The notes beneath the pieces are model-generated. The model did not search any database, was not told where the DNA came from, and worked only from the letters and a program-made list of their open reading frames with translations. Shown one piece after another: positions 25,301-36,100 of a stretch of 64,000 bases of DNA. Made by a program: the position numbers and the translations under genes. The stretch's first letter is position 1; each line of letters opens with the position of its first letter. Origin of the DNA: Meandrina meandrites (taxonomy: Eukaryota; Cnidaria; Anthozoa; Scleractinia; Meandrinidae); assembly GCA_963693305.1 (NCBI GenBank), contig OY855906.1:9082102-9146101 (forward strand), in the 5' to 3' direction.

Positions 25301-25758
25301 AGCTCCTTTAACGAGCCAAGCGCACTACGTTTAAATGACATAAAACGATCAGGCAATTGTAATTACTTTAGTCATGACACGATACCACATGTCAAAGAAA
25401 CTACCCAATGCATAACTCACTCGCAGTAAACACATGTACGAATTGCAGACCTATTTTGTCCCCAAACGCCTAAATGGTGGAAAAGTATACGTTTCTCTTA
25501 CTCTACTAAATGCAGGCCATTTCTATGCTCAGGAAATTCGCCTTTGATAATAAAGACCTCAGTAGCGACGATTATGATGCCGAGCAAGGGGAGGAACAGA
25601 GACTCGAAGTGCTCACCAAGGAACTAGCCAAGGTTGCAAAGCGGCAAATGTCAATCATTGACACGATGGACGACCAGCGGAACATTTTACTGGCTGTAGC
25701 TGCCAAAGCTGGCGTGGATACTCGCGAGGAAGACACGAGATCCTCCTACAGGCTGTAA
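13327..25758 (+). CDS. TRPA1-like: TRPA1-like ankyrin cation channel, gene 2 (complete, 1097 aa)
   Basis: Exons: 13327-13649, 18695-19038, 19544-19856, 20246-20573, 21236-21432, 21702-22028, 22321-23170, 23814-24017, 24255-24436, 25533-25758. Phases agree throughout. Residues about 40-610 are roughly 15 ankyrin repeats (TPLHVAAR, ALHLAIS, CLHLAA and similar). A pre-S1 linker (612-710) keeps one cysteine, Cys645 in MDRCIQ, at the place of human TRPA1 Cys621. Hydrophobic S1-S5 lie at about 711-890, with an acidic S1-S2 loop (EDDDSDDDDDDYF). The pore reads VMTIGEVDY, placing Glu914 where human TRPA1 has the selectivity-filter Asp915. S6 ends LTNLL, followed by the family hallmark [13 protein letters not shown]. 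The last exon is a charged helix, probably a coiled coil, ending in AAKAGVDTREEDT. Total length is close to human TRPA1 (1119 aa). The ligand cannot be read from sequence. An AATAAA follows at 26430. Confidence 0.95.
13892..13950. repeat. 59-bp imperfect hairpin
   Basis: AATAGGCTTCATGTTCCTA and its inverse complement (one mismatch) enclose a short AT-rich spacer in intron 1 of gene 2. It could be a minimal MITE. Confidence 0.7.
14216..14332. repeat. (GACT)n microsatellite
   Basis: A few GACA units lead into more than 25 GACT units in gene 2 intron 1. Confidence 0.95.
14388..14434. repeat. (GATAA)n microsatellite
   Basis: About nine tandem AGATA/GATAA units just after the GACT tract. Confidence 0.9.
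14605..15872. mobile_element. Foldback element with TTAAGGTGGCCCGCGG end, interrupted by LINE
   Basis: The left arm up to about 15383 and right arm from about 15477 are diverged inverse complements. For example, CAAGATTATTTAGCACCTGG at 15363 is mirrored at 15477-15498, and the tract around AATTGGGAGCTGTT is mirrored at 15856-15870. The left end begins TTAAGGTGGCC. The outer part of the right arm is missing where the RTE-like LINE begins at 15873. Predicted reading frames inside are short mirror artefacts. Confidence 0.7.
15873..18160 (-). mobile_element. RTE-like LINE, 5'-truncated and broken
   Basis: On the minus strand the reading frame begins at the very end of an APE-type endonuclease (YDHVCI, then ADAASDHH). 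It continues through the reverse transcriptase: ALKNGKAAGIDSVPAE, YRGITLLS, QAGFRQDRSCTDH, NFIDYEKAFDSV and GVRQGC. It then stops at 16751 and resumes in another frame with DWIMR and the catalytic FTDD motif (FTDDLALLSH). The C-terminus carries GHTLRK and RRRGRPKNSWRRD, typical of RTE/BovB-like proteins. A second frame break lies near 16315. The (AAGT)n tract at 15873-15891 is the 3' tail. It is a dead copy inside intron 1 of gene 2. Family assignment is from motif memory. Confidence 0.88.
15889..18154 (-). pseudogene. Reverse transcriptase ORF of the RTE-like LINE (frameshifted)
   Basis: Three frame-shifted blocks run in series on the minus strand: 18154-16751, about 16790-16315, and about 16310-15889. 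Between GVRQGC and DWIMR about ten residues that normally follow the GVRQGC motif (ILSPFLF-like in relatives) are missing. That deletion also shifts the frame and produces the TGA at 16751. The endonuclease is absent apart from its last 30 or so residues. It cannot encode an active enzyme as it stands. Confidence 0.85.
18163..18535. mobile_element. TTAAGGTGGCTCTGAAAC repeat, copy 1, with TIR-to-TIR palindrome
   Basis: At 18163-18226 two inverted ends meet head to head around a short AT-rich spacer: CAGAGCCACCTTAA, spacer, TTAAGGTGGCTCTG. The sequence that follows (ATGGGGGTCACTGT, TTTTTGAGTTAT, TTAAGGGTGTTTTTA) is shared with 54108-54430. It is therefore a dispersed non-coding element. The RTE-like LINE begins immediately to its left. 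Confidence 0.75.
20856..20923. repeat. Short GC-rich hairpin
   Basis: CGGAATATCGTCTGATTTTA is mirrored by TAAGTATCAGGCGATATTCCG around a loop rich in CGGCC. It lies in gene 2 intron 4 and is a probable MITE core. Confidence 0.6.
23430..23710 (+). mobile_element. Decayed SINE-like fragment
   Basis: The right half (GTGATGGACTAGCATCCCA, CTTCATACTACAGAAACC) resembles the body of the SINE at 1292-1572 (GCGATGGACCAGCGTTCCA, CTTCACGCTACGGAAACC). A poly-C run interrupts it. No clear pol III boxes or target duplications are visible. It lies in gene 2 intron 7. Confidence 0.45.
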
Positions 25759-25824
25759 TTGTCCAGATTTCAGCAGCGTAATGCCGAGCTACTGTCAACA
25801 TTGTTGAGTAAAACCGTTTTTACG

Positions 25825-26107
25825 CAGGGGCGTAGCTAGGATTTTCCAAAGGGAGGGGGGCACACTGTGCCACACCAAGGGTACTTACACTGGTCCACTG
25901 CAGATGTTGGGTCCTGAAAATGGGGTATGTAACTACCTAGCACTAGAAAATATTAATGACATGTTGATTCTTCGGACTCGCGCTTTTTCGCCACCTGAAT
26001 TATAAGGTTTGTGTGTTGTTTACTTACAAAAATGTCTCACAAAGGGGGGTCACAGGCACCCCAGGACCCCCCCCCCCCCCCCCCCCAAACCCTGAGTTAC
26101 ACCCCTG
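25825..26107. mobile_element. hAT-like MITE (CAGGGGCGTAGC)
   Basis: The left end CAGGGGCGTAGCTAGG is mirrored by the right end GAGTTACACCCCTG. CAGGGGYGTARC is a common terminal motif of hAT-derived MITEs. The interior is non-coding with a poly-C tract. The expected 8-bp duplication is only weakly visible. It sits in the 3' UTR region of gene 2. Confidence 0.7.
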
Positions 26108-26429
26108 TTTATGCCTTTGTTCGACCAGGTGTACACAGTTGATTGTTTGTATGAGTTGAGGGGCTTGTTGGCAGTCTTGAAAACGCTTTTTTTTTTAAAG
26201 TAATTAATTTATTTACTCTGGACAAATGTAGACATATTGTTAATAACTTCAAACGCAAAGCAATCACAATATTTTCTACAGTAGTAAGAGTAATTGTATT
26301 ATTGTAAAGAAGACCACTTAATATTTGTAATACATCTATATGAACAATTCTTCAGTTACATGTAAGTTTCATTTACAGACTTATCATTGTCACAAGCTGT
26401 TGTTGTTAATGCTGTTGCCACTTTTGTTT

Positions 26430-26435
26430 AATAAA
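26430..26435 (+). promoter_or_regulatory. Candidate poly(A) signal of gene 2
   Basis: AATAAA lies 670 bp after the stop codon of gene 2, in an AT-rich stretch. It is the clearest canonical hexamer noticed downstream; earlier variants could be used. Confidence 0.4.
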
Positions 26436-26876
26436 GCTGAGTTCTATTCAAAATTTTTTAAAGAAGACATCAACGAAATATAAGGGCAAATTAAGGCAGC
26501 TAAAAGTGCCGTGCATGAAGGAAAGCGTATTACAGTTTAGACAGGCTAGAAAACGTAAACACTGTCTTTCTTCTGGGAACCTATACTGGGAATAGAGCTC
26601 CTTTTTACAGTGCTCTGTCTTCGCTCTGCAACTGTGTGAATCGCTCGGGTAATGCGAGATGATAACATCTGCAGGGACCTAGAGGCCAGGTATGCAAACA
26701 TAGCGGTAAGGGGCGTAAAAACAAACAAACAAACAAGGCGCGATACATTCTTGCCCTCTTCTCTCTTGTTTTCTTTATCCTTTTTTAACAGTTTTTATAA
26801 TAATTAAGGACGTCTGATTCTAAAGAAGGCAGTCGTGAAGCAACTCGTGTCAGCTTGTATTTTTCATAGGTTATCT

Positions 26877-26918
26877 CAAGAGAAAATGAGGGGACAGCTG
26901 TCCCCTCATTTTCTCTTG
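26877..26918. repeat. Perfect 42-bp palindrome with flanking direct repeat
   Basis: CAAGAGAAAATGAGGGGACAG is followed with no spacer by its exact inverse complement, centred on CAGCTG. GGTTATCT occurs directly on both sides (26869-26876 and 26918-26925), as if it were an insertion with an 8-bp target duplication. Confidence 0.85.
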
Positions 26919-27989
26919 GTTATCTAATATAGCATGCAGTTGCTATTGTTGTGGGAGCAAGGGGCATTGTTCCTGTTGTTTTTCTATTGTTCTCTCGAAG
27001 GAAACGGGCCCTTGCGAAAGCTGCTCCTCGACCCAAAAAGGAAGTTCGTTTAGCTCATTACTTTTATCAAGTGCCGTGCAAGTTCCGAAAATAAGCCCCT
27101 GGGATTAATCTTTTCATCCCAAGGCCTTTTCGGTAAGCTCATTTTCGAGAGAGCCGTTGAGCCGAGAGCTCATCAGGCATTTATAAGCCAAAACTTTCTC
27201 GACCTTCAAAGCCATTGTCCATCAACACCAATTTTGCAGGTTCGATGGGGTAAACGTTAGTCTGCAGTGCAGGCGTTCTTGCTGGGTAAATAATTGTGTT
27301 TTGCCTTGTACGTTTATCTGGTTGTAGCCGCCATCTCGGATTCTATAAGGTTGGTGGAGGTAAGGGGGATTTTGCCTTTCTCACAACCACCTCCTTAGTC
27401 CACTTTTTTAATCATTCAAGGCTTCCTCAGGCTCGATCTTGCCAATCCAATATGGCGGTTAAGACATTCAATCGGAATATTCCAGCACTCGCTGCAAAAA
27501 ATACGCCCGCTATCCACACTATACGAAAAGGTTCGACATTTCAATGACGTATTAAGGGGGATTAGAGTTGTTATTTTTATGAAATTTGAAGAAAGGGAAT
27601 TGAAGAATAAAATTGAGGAAAAGGCAATATACCAGACAGGCTAAAGACAAACTCGGCCAACCTGTTTACATCCTTACTGCCTCCCAGTTCAGATGATGTG
27701 ATGATTCTATTCAGAGGTTAATTACATGTACTGGCATGCAGTTAGCTACGTGTGACAAATTTAACAACTGTTACCTGATCTGAATTGGGCGGCAACGGGG
27801 ATGTAAAGTCGATCCCCGCACGAGATCTTTTCGTTTCTGATATTCAATTGTTTTAAAATTTATATTTCCGCTTTAAACTGAGACCGCTTAGCATGAATGT
27901 AATTGTAACTTTCAATCATTGCGTTTTAATACAAACTTGTGACCACTCACTGTTATAATTTAAATAAGTGCCCAGGGAGCTTATTGAGG

Positions 27990-28170
27990 CTCCCCAGGGG
28001 TTTCAGGAAACAAGGAAACAGGGCCATTAACTTTTTGGGAACATGGGAACAAAAGGAAAATAAAACTAAGAACACGGGAACAAAAGCATATTTTAGGGAA
28101 CAGGGAACAACAAAATCGAAAAAATACTTTAAGGGAACACAAGGAAAATTTTGTTGGGACCAAGGACCAC
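27990..28170 (+). repeat. Degenerate GGGAACA-type tandem repeat
   Basis: Irregularly spaced words GGAACA, GGGAACA and GGAAACA recur about nine times in 180 bp. The open frame here is a by-product of the repeat and shows no protein family. Confidence 0.6.
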
Positions 28171-28210
28171 CCGGAATTACAAAGAATGTTTATACAGAAT
28201 AACATTAAAC

Positions 28211-28584
28211 TTAAGGCGGGGGTTCACCTGAAGCCCGGTTTAATGCGAATATCTCGTTCCCGTTTCAAGCATTCCCAAAACCCTCAGCTCATCCCACAAA
28301 GCTATGTTTAGCTATGTTTGGTGATTTTTGGGGATGTTTGGTAAGAGATAGTTTTTCTCAAAGGATAAGTAAAATTTAGAGAAATAAGAAATATTAAAGA
28401 TTAAATGTGATTTTAAAATTAGAATTTGAAGTTAAAAATTAGTAGATGGACACCCAAACAGTCCCCTGACAACTTGGGGTGCTCTTGCCTGGGGGTCAAC
28501 TATCTGGTGGTGTTCCAAAAATTATTTTCTTTCTTCTATCTCTTTTTTAAACCTCTCAAAATTTCACGTTTACCCCCACCTTAA
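28211..28584 (+). mobile_element. TTAA MITE (TTAAGGCGGGGGT), copy 1
   Basis: The element begins TTAAGGCGGGGGTTCACC and ends ACCCCCACCTTAA. A second copy in the same orientation lies at 41075-41436 and shares long blocks such as GGACACCCAAACAGTCCCCT. It is non-coding and lies upstream of gene 3. Confidence 0.85.
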
Positions 28585-29144
28585 GTAACAAGATTGTACA
28601 AGAAAAGTCAAACTAAAAATTATTGTACAAGCAATGTCCAAACAACAACTTGCGCGAAACTTTGGACAAGAAGGCATTCCCTTACTCTAACTCTGATCCG
28701 CCTACGTCCATATTTTAATACTAAGTTGTTTACGACTTTCGAGTTGGACCTAAGGTGTTACAATCGGAATGCTTAAGAAAAATTATCTTCACAGTTCACA
28801 CCTCGTGCCATTACGATTTTTCTTAATTCAACTCCGAACCTAAAGATAATTATTACTTTTAAATAACAAGCGTTGTTTCTAAAAAAGTTCGCTACAGCTT
28901 CGCCTCGGAAAAGGCATCGTTTAACTTAGAAAAGGCAGTGACGCTAACAGTAACAGTAACTGACTTCGAACTCCTGACAAAATACCAAAATCCATTTGCC
29001 ACAATTTAAGTTTATCACGTGATGGGATAAAAGGGAAAACATCTTATTGGTTGGACCCAAGGAAACTAATTATTTTTTCCGATGCAAAGCCAAAGACCCA
29101 TAAAATCAACAAAGAACTCTAAAGATACCGAACGTATTGTGAAA

Positions 29145-29333
29145 ATAGACAATTCCTGAGTTACTTTTTGCCCCTGTGTCAAAATCAGTCTTCTTGCGAA
29201 ACAATTCATATGAAAATGAGTTTCACTTGCACGACTATTTTCATGCAAATCAAACTCATTTTCATTTGAATGGCTTTGCACGAGGACTCGCCGTTTTGGA
29301 AATGAGGCAAAGGGCAACTCGGAAATGGCCTAT
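29145..29333. mobile_element. MITE, ATAGGCCATTTCCGAGTT family, copy 2
   Basis: The right end AACTCGGAAATGGCCTAT is intact; the left end is decayed (ATAGACAATTCCTGAGTT). The interior matches 5952-6137, including ATATGAAAATGAGTTTCA. It lies about 250 bp upstream of the start codon of gene 3, so it may sit in the promoter or 5' UTR. Confidence 0.8.
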
Positions 29334-29587
29334 CAAAAATCACATCATCTAAAAGCCCATTTCCATATTTTACATTCACTACTAAAACTAGTACGTGTTT
29401 GTCCTCGAAATGGTCAATTTTTTAGGTAAAACATCTGGTATGTGATTATTTCAGTGAAGTATTGACCGTGCTACAACGGAAGGCAGTCCGTTCACAAGTT
29501 ACAAGCCTGTTCGAGAAGGTATTCATTTGCTTCAAATCCGCGTTTTCTGAATTTGGATTTTCAAGGAGCTTTCGAAAGTTGCAATCG

Positions 29588-32500
29588 ATGAATATCGACT
29601 TTGCTCCTTCTCCTTTGCTGTCTTCTCCCGGAGACGATAAAGGCTCGTCGAATGGCGAAACTTGTTTTAAGTGGGAAGCATTTCCCCGCAAAACGAGCAG
29701 TCTGTTTGAAGCCGCAGCCAGCGGTCAAGTGGCTGATATCCAAACTTATTTTTTGTCGACGACTGAAGACAAACTGGACATTTTGGATGAACACGGCGCA
29801 AGTGCCTTACACCACGCGGCGAAAATGAACCGTGTTCAAGTTATCGACTTCATGTTAAAAGCAGGTGCTAACGTTGATGTTTACGGCAAAGACGGCTTGA
29901 CACCACTTCATTTTGCTGCCAGGTAAATACTATGGTTTGATGCAATACTTTAAAGTAAAACTTAAAGGTTTTTGCAGTTGATATTGTCTAGGAAGATCTG
30001 GAGATGGAAAACATTCGTCTAAGATACAAAAATACTTAAATTGCAGCCAGGATTTATGTTTGACACTGGCTTAAAAAACGTTAAAAACAAACAAAGAAAT
30101 TGCAAAGAAACCATAATACCACGACTCTACCAGAATTTATAGTGGCTCATTGGTTCGCTACGCTTCGTCGTTGATTAAATACTTGCTCACACTTTTCGCT
30201 AATAAATATACACCCTTATAATGCATTTTCCCAAAACGTTTTAGATTTTAAAAAATCGATGAAATTATTTCTATGATTCCATAGTTTCATTTCTCAATTT
30301 CTTTATCGAATGGATATATACGTACATGTTCTGAGTCAGGCATACACCAAATAGGAAGTTAATTAAATTTACCCTCATAGCTGGCAGCATTGACAGGAAA
30401 TTCACGATTTTATATCTGTACAAATAGTAATCGTGTAATAAGATAAACTGATTTACGTTTATTTTAATTTGAGGCTTTTGAGGTCTTTTCTTCGGGCGAA
30501 TTTCAAACATAATGCCTAATAAATATTTATTTGCTTTTTTTCTATGACAATGTTATTGCAATTAGGTGTATGATTAAAATCACCGACACAATTTTTTCAA
30601 CGTTTAATTTCACATAACAGTGATAATTGTTTAGTTATAATGAAATGAAGAACAAACACTCGCTATGCTAAGGAAAGAGTAATTTCCGATTTGGGAACAA
30701 GAACAGGAGGCTAGATTGCAGAATACCCGGCCCACTGTTTTGCATCTCATTGAATAACAAAAGTGCCTATTGTGTTATGCCTCGTTCTTAAAGCGTTCCG
30801 ACATATGTAAATAAGTGGGCCGGGTATACTGCAATCGCTCCGAACAGGAGATGCTCTTGGCCAAAATGAATAGTATTGTTGAGAATTTCAAAAGGATCTG
30901 AAAGCCAAAGACGTCGGCTTTCAAAGGATCTGAAAGGTCGTCTAAAGCTCTGCTAAATTGGATTTTACTTTTTCCCTTGTTGATTGCAGCTGGTTACACT
31001 TGTTTCAGCAAGTGAAAACTGACAAGCTCATTATAAAGAAGGCCAAGAGAGGATGATCTTAGAGTTCCCTCATACACAGGCTTTCTCCTATAAAAGTTTC
31101 TTGAAATCTATTTTTAATCTTCAGTCCTAGGGTCAACTAGCTGAACGCTACTTGATCAACTGTGTGGCTTCAGGTCGACTGGCTGGTTTTTCGCGGGGTC
31201 ATGGAAACGAGGTCAAAGAAGTAGCTAAACATAACCTGTTCAAAAAGTTATGATGGGACACGAGGAATCCTTCTCTTTAATTTTGTTTCTTTTGGAAGAG
31301 CGCCTAACATCAATTTCTCGGTTTCTCCTCTCTTGAGCACTAGCCATAATGCAAAGTCATTCAGCGGCGGATGTAGCATTACATACAACGTGGTAGTTTA
31401 AATGGGTGGCGACCCGATGTTGGGGGACTGAGTTTTTAGCGATAAAGGTGTCCCTCCCTCGATCCCTCAAAGTTGTTCTGAGTCCTGACCTCAAGTACTG
31501 AATTTCTCACCAATGGATATGTTGAATGAATGTTAAATCACAATGATATTTCTTATAGGTCAAATGCTCTAGAAGCTCTTGATCTTTTGCTGAAGAAGGG
31601 AGCTAAACCGGAAGCGACATCCGCATCAAGTGGTTGTACTCCTCTTCACGTGGCAGCACAATTCGGCCACGTGCAGATAGTTGAACGGCTGCTGAACGTG
31701 AAACACTTAAATATTGACGCAACTGACCAGCAAGAAATGACTGCTCTTCATCTGGCTATAAGTCGAGGATTTGAGGATATTTGTAAATATCTCCTTGACA
31801 ACGGAGCAAGTATTAAAATAACCACAAAACAGGAACGCACTTGTCTTCATCTAGCAGCGGATGCTGGCAACACGAAAATCGTTTCTTTGATTATTCAAAC
31901 TGGTGAGTGTGTAAGGTTGAACTTACTCATCTGAGTTCTTTCATTTAATTTCCAATCCAGTAAACTACAAAACATCTCCCAATCAACAATTACAGAAATT
32001 CCAAACGATAGAAACAGGATGTTCTGCCATTAAAAAAAAAAATATTTTAAAAATCCAGTTTAACTACTGAAACAACTACATATGAAAAGAAAAGAGACAG
32101 ACTGACTGACTGACTGACTGACTGACTGACTGACCGACTGACTGACTGACGACAGACTTGCGGGCTGATGATGCACCACACGCACTTCCGTTACTGCCAC
32201 ATCATGAAAGGAAGATGACCAAATTTTTCTAATTAGTTTTTTTTTTATCCAAATCATACTTCAGCCCTAGGGAGTTGTTTGAGGTACCCAGTCAGCGCTT
32301 TGCGGTCAACCAATGATGATCCAGAATTCAACCAGTTTGTCAACCAAAGAGATGCAGACCAGAACTCAGCACTTCACATTGCTGTTCAGACAGGTCACTT
32401 GTTCATGTGTCGGGTCCTTCTGCAGCACGGTGCTGATGTGAACATTCAAAACAGGCACCAACAGACTCCTTTGCATGTGGCGTCCATTGGAAAAAACAAA

Positions 32501-33062
32501 GAGATTTTAGAATTACTCATCAGTCGAGGAGCGCAAACAAATACAAAGGATTACAACCAGAAAACTCCATTACACAGGTAGGACGCAGTGTTGTACAGGA
32601 AAAAACCTGGAAGAAGTACTTCCTTATAAAATCTCTAGATAGGCATGTGCGGCCCCAAATGGTATGGTTTTTGATCCAGTTTAGCCTGAAATAGGATGTA
32701 GGTTTTGACCATTTTACCCGAAATTAGATGTGGTTTGTGCAGTCGGGTCCGTAAGAAACTAATTTTATCATTATTACACATCTCTTGAAAAGTGCAATTT
32801 AATTAACATCGGTTATTTAATCATACGCAAAGCCAAAGGAAGGCCGTGGAAATGTGTGGTCTGAAATAGGGCATACATTTCTGGGTCAGGTTAGAGATAG
32901 AATAGGGAAAATCAAATGTTTTGGTCTGAATTGGGGTAAGGGTTTCGGGGAACGTTGCGCACAGCATCACGCCAGGGAGATCACCTACTGGAGAAAAGAC
33001 AACTGCCATAAACTACATGATAGTATGGCAGACCTATGTCGATAAAATAGCCGCTAGCTCAG

Positions 33063-33136
<74 letters not shown>

Positions 33137-36100
33137 TTTATTCAGCTCATAATGAAGTTTACAGTTTTGTTCGTATTCTTAGTAAAATAGAGATGAGGTG
33201 TTACAGGAATTCGTAGTTAGTTAAGTATTGAGCTGGGGAGCTAAATGAACCGGTAGGTTTTCAAGTTAGCTCCCCATACAGTTGATGTTATCGATAGTAA
33301 AAAAAGAAAACAGGTAATTAATAAGTTATAATAGAGAGAAAAACTTGCGAAATCTACAAACTTAGTCTGGTGGAGAGTCCGTTTAGTTTTTGTTCTGACA
33401 GGAGGTAACGTTTTATTTTCTTGGGAAATGCTAATACACTTAAGTCTTTAAAATAAGATGGAAGGTCTTTCCAAATATCAATTGCCATGAAAGTGACGGA
33501 TTGCTTTCCTACATTAGTTTTTACTCTATGCTTATAAAAATTCTGTTTGGCTGTATATCTTGTGTTGTATCCATGCATATTTCTAGCATATTTAAATATA
33601 TCGTCAAATACTCTAGGGAGAAGGCCATTATGCCATAAATGTGCGAATTTCAATATTTCGAGACGATAAATGTTGTCTACTGTCAGAACGTCTCGTAGAT
33701 TTAACAAAGGTTTGGCACTTTCAGTTTCTTTGCCAAACGTTTTAGAGTAGAACATTAATCTTATTATATGGTTTTGCTAACTTGTATTTTTTTAATATGT
33801 GTCTTATATACACTTCCCCATGCTAAAATGCTGTATGATATGTAAGGATAAATTAGATAATAGTAAAGTTGTTTTAATTGCTGTATATAGAGAGATAATG
33901 CCTTAATTTCGATATAATTCCGGTATTTCGAGATATACGTGAACATATATATGCGATATGATATTTCCAAGTTAGAGATTCGTCAATCATGACTCCTAGA
34001 TATTTTATACATTTTTTTCGTTCGAGCAAGTGGAAGGAGCCATCACTGTTACCTATGTTGAGATTTATTTCCATATCTTTTTTCCTTAACGATTTAATTA
34101 TCATGAAGTTTGTTTTGCCCAAATTGATTGACAACTTGTTAATATCGCACCATTTTTTAATTTTTTGACTAGTTCAGAGTTCCTTAAGTGTTCAAGTGTT
34201 TTTAGATCCTTTGCAGAAGCGAACACATTGGTATCATCTGCAAAGATTTTAAGGCATAGTTTTTCTGAGCAGTTTGGCAAATCATTTATGTATATTAAAA
34301 ACAAAAGAGGTCCTAAAGTGCTCCCTTGTGGAATGCCACATAGCATTGTCTGCTTAGGAGATTCAACCTCGCCCAATGCAACATACTGTTTTCTGTTTGA
34401 AAGATAGCTCTGAAACCAGCTTAGAGGAATTCCTCTTATTCCATAAGCTTCCAATTTGTTCAACAAAATCAAATGGTTTACAGTATCAAAGGCTTTCGAA
34501 AAGTCTAGGAAGACACCACATGCACAGATTGAAGCTGAATGACTACGAAAACGTGAAGGAGCGTTACAAAAGGTTTGATAAGTGACCGACTAAATAATAA
34601 CCACCTCAGTGTTAGAAAGGGCACTTTCGCATCTAATTTCTGTTTTTGTTTTTTTTTTTTGCATGCAGTTTGCCATACAATTTCGTTCGATGAAGGGTAG
34701 CTGATGGTTTTTTTGGTCTGAGCCACCTTGCTTCTAGCACCGATGGCGTCAAAATGATAAGCTAATAATATCCAACTTTCCCTGACTTTCAGCTTACAAT
34801 ATCAGCACGCTGTCAAAGAAATCTAAGGACGTTATCAGCTGGAGAACAATTTTTTTCATTGAACTACTGGCCGTTCTTTAAAACGTTGAAAAAAAATTGT
34901 CTCAATCGGCAAGGAGAAGTAACCTTACCTTGGACCAATACACGATAAGCTGCGATACGATACGATACGATATTTTTATCTTTTATGCATTTTGTTTAGT
35001 GCGGCGTCCTTCGGAAATCAAGAAAGCATCGAGGTTCTTCTCAAAAACTGCCCATCGATAGATCCCACGGACGCCGATGGTATGACGCCATTTCTCTGTG
35101 CAGTAGCCGCTGGTCATACAAACTGTGCTAAGACGCTCCTTGAGTCTGGGTCGGAAATAACAGCTCGTGATAAGTTCCAGAGATGCTGTATTCATCTAGC
35201 TGTAGAAAACGATACGGAAGATGTCTTAAACATGTTGCTAGAGAGATGTGGACCAGGAATTATCAATGTTCCCGATGTTCATGAAAGGACGGCATTGCAT
35301 TACGCTGCGTCATCTACAAACATAAGGGTAAAAAAAACTATCTGATTACGTTCTGCTGCATTTAGACCAAATATGTTTAAAAAACAAAATTCTGCGTTCG
35401 AGACAAGTGGCAGATGCGTCCGGCACGTAACTCAGGTTTTTGAATCATGAAGTGACTAGGAGTATTTCTTCTCCTCAGTGGGATGCTGATCCATCGTAGG
35501 GTTACTCCAAGTATTAAATTAGGCTGCATCTACCTTTACACCCAGGGGATAGAGGAATTGTTCATTGAACTCGAACAGGGCTATAGCTAGAATTCAAGGA
35601 CTGATCATGGCCGCCCGATCCAGTTGTCCAGCGCACAAACGATTAGGCAGGACGAACCTATCACAGACCAAACTGACTGTAATTACAAATCACTGATTTT
35701 ATAAAGTCGGCTTTGTAAGTGTCTTTCTTATTTTTTCAGCTTCTGTACGTTTTGTTGGAAAAGAAAGCAAACTGTCTGCTTAGAGATGATGCTGGAAAGA
35801 CGCCATTACACATAGCTGCTGAAACTGGAAAAGCCCGCCATGTTGAAGCTCTGTCAAAGGCTTCCATCACCTGTGTTTGTCAAAAGGATGTTGAAAACAG
35901 AACACCGCTACATTTTGCGGCGTTAAATGGAAAAGAGTAAGAGCTTAGTCAGATTAAACGTGATATAACAAGGTGTTCATGTATACAATGATATCATTTT
36001 CCATCAAGAAAGGAAAGTTTAAATTTTATTCAACAATTACATTTTGCATTGTTCTCTCCAGTCCGTGGTCGCAGTCGGATAATGCGTGAAATAAGGTTTC

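Larger units (their letters stand above)
25759..29587. other. Intergenic region between TRPA genes 2 and 3
   Basis: This is the 3' UTR of gene 2 followed by repeats: a hAT-like MITE, a 42-bp palindrome, GGGAACA-rich tandem sequence, a TTAA MITE and a second ATAGGCC MITE. No coding gene is convincing here. The promoter of gene 3 must lie in the right-hand part. I cannot identify a TATA box. Confidence 0.6.

Noticed and set aside
27939..28205. Open frames on both strands over the GGGAACA repeat
   Set aside because: They are explained by the tandem repeat and have no family match.
29462..29587. N-terminal extension of gene 3
   Set aside because: The frame is open upstream but has no ATG, and gene 2 starts at the equivalent MNIDFAPSP.
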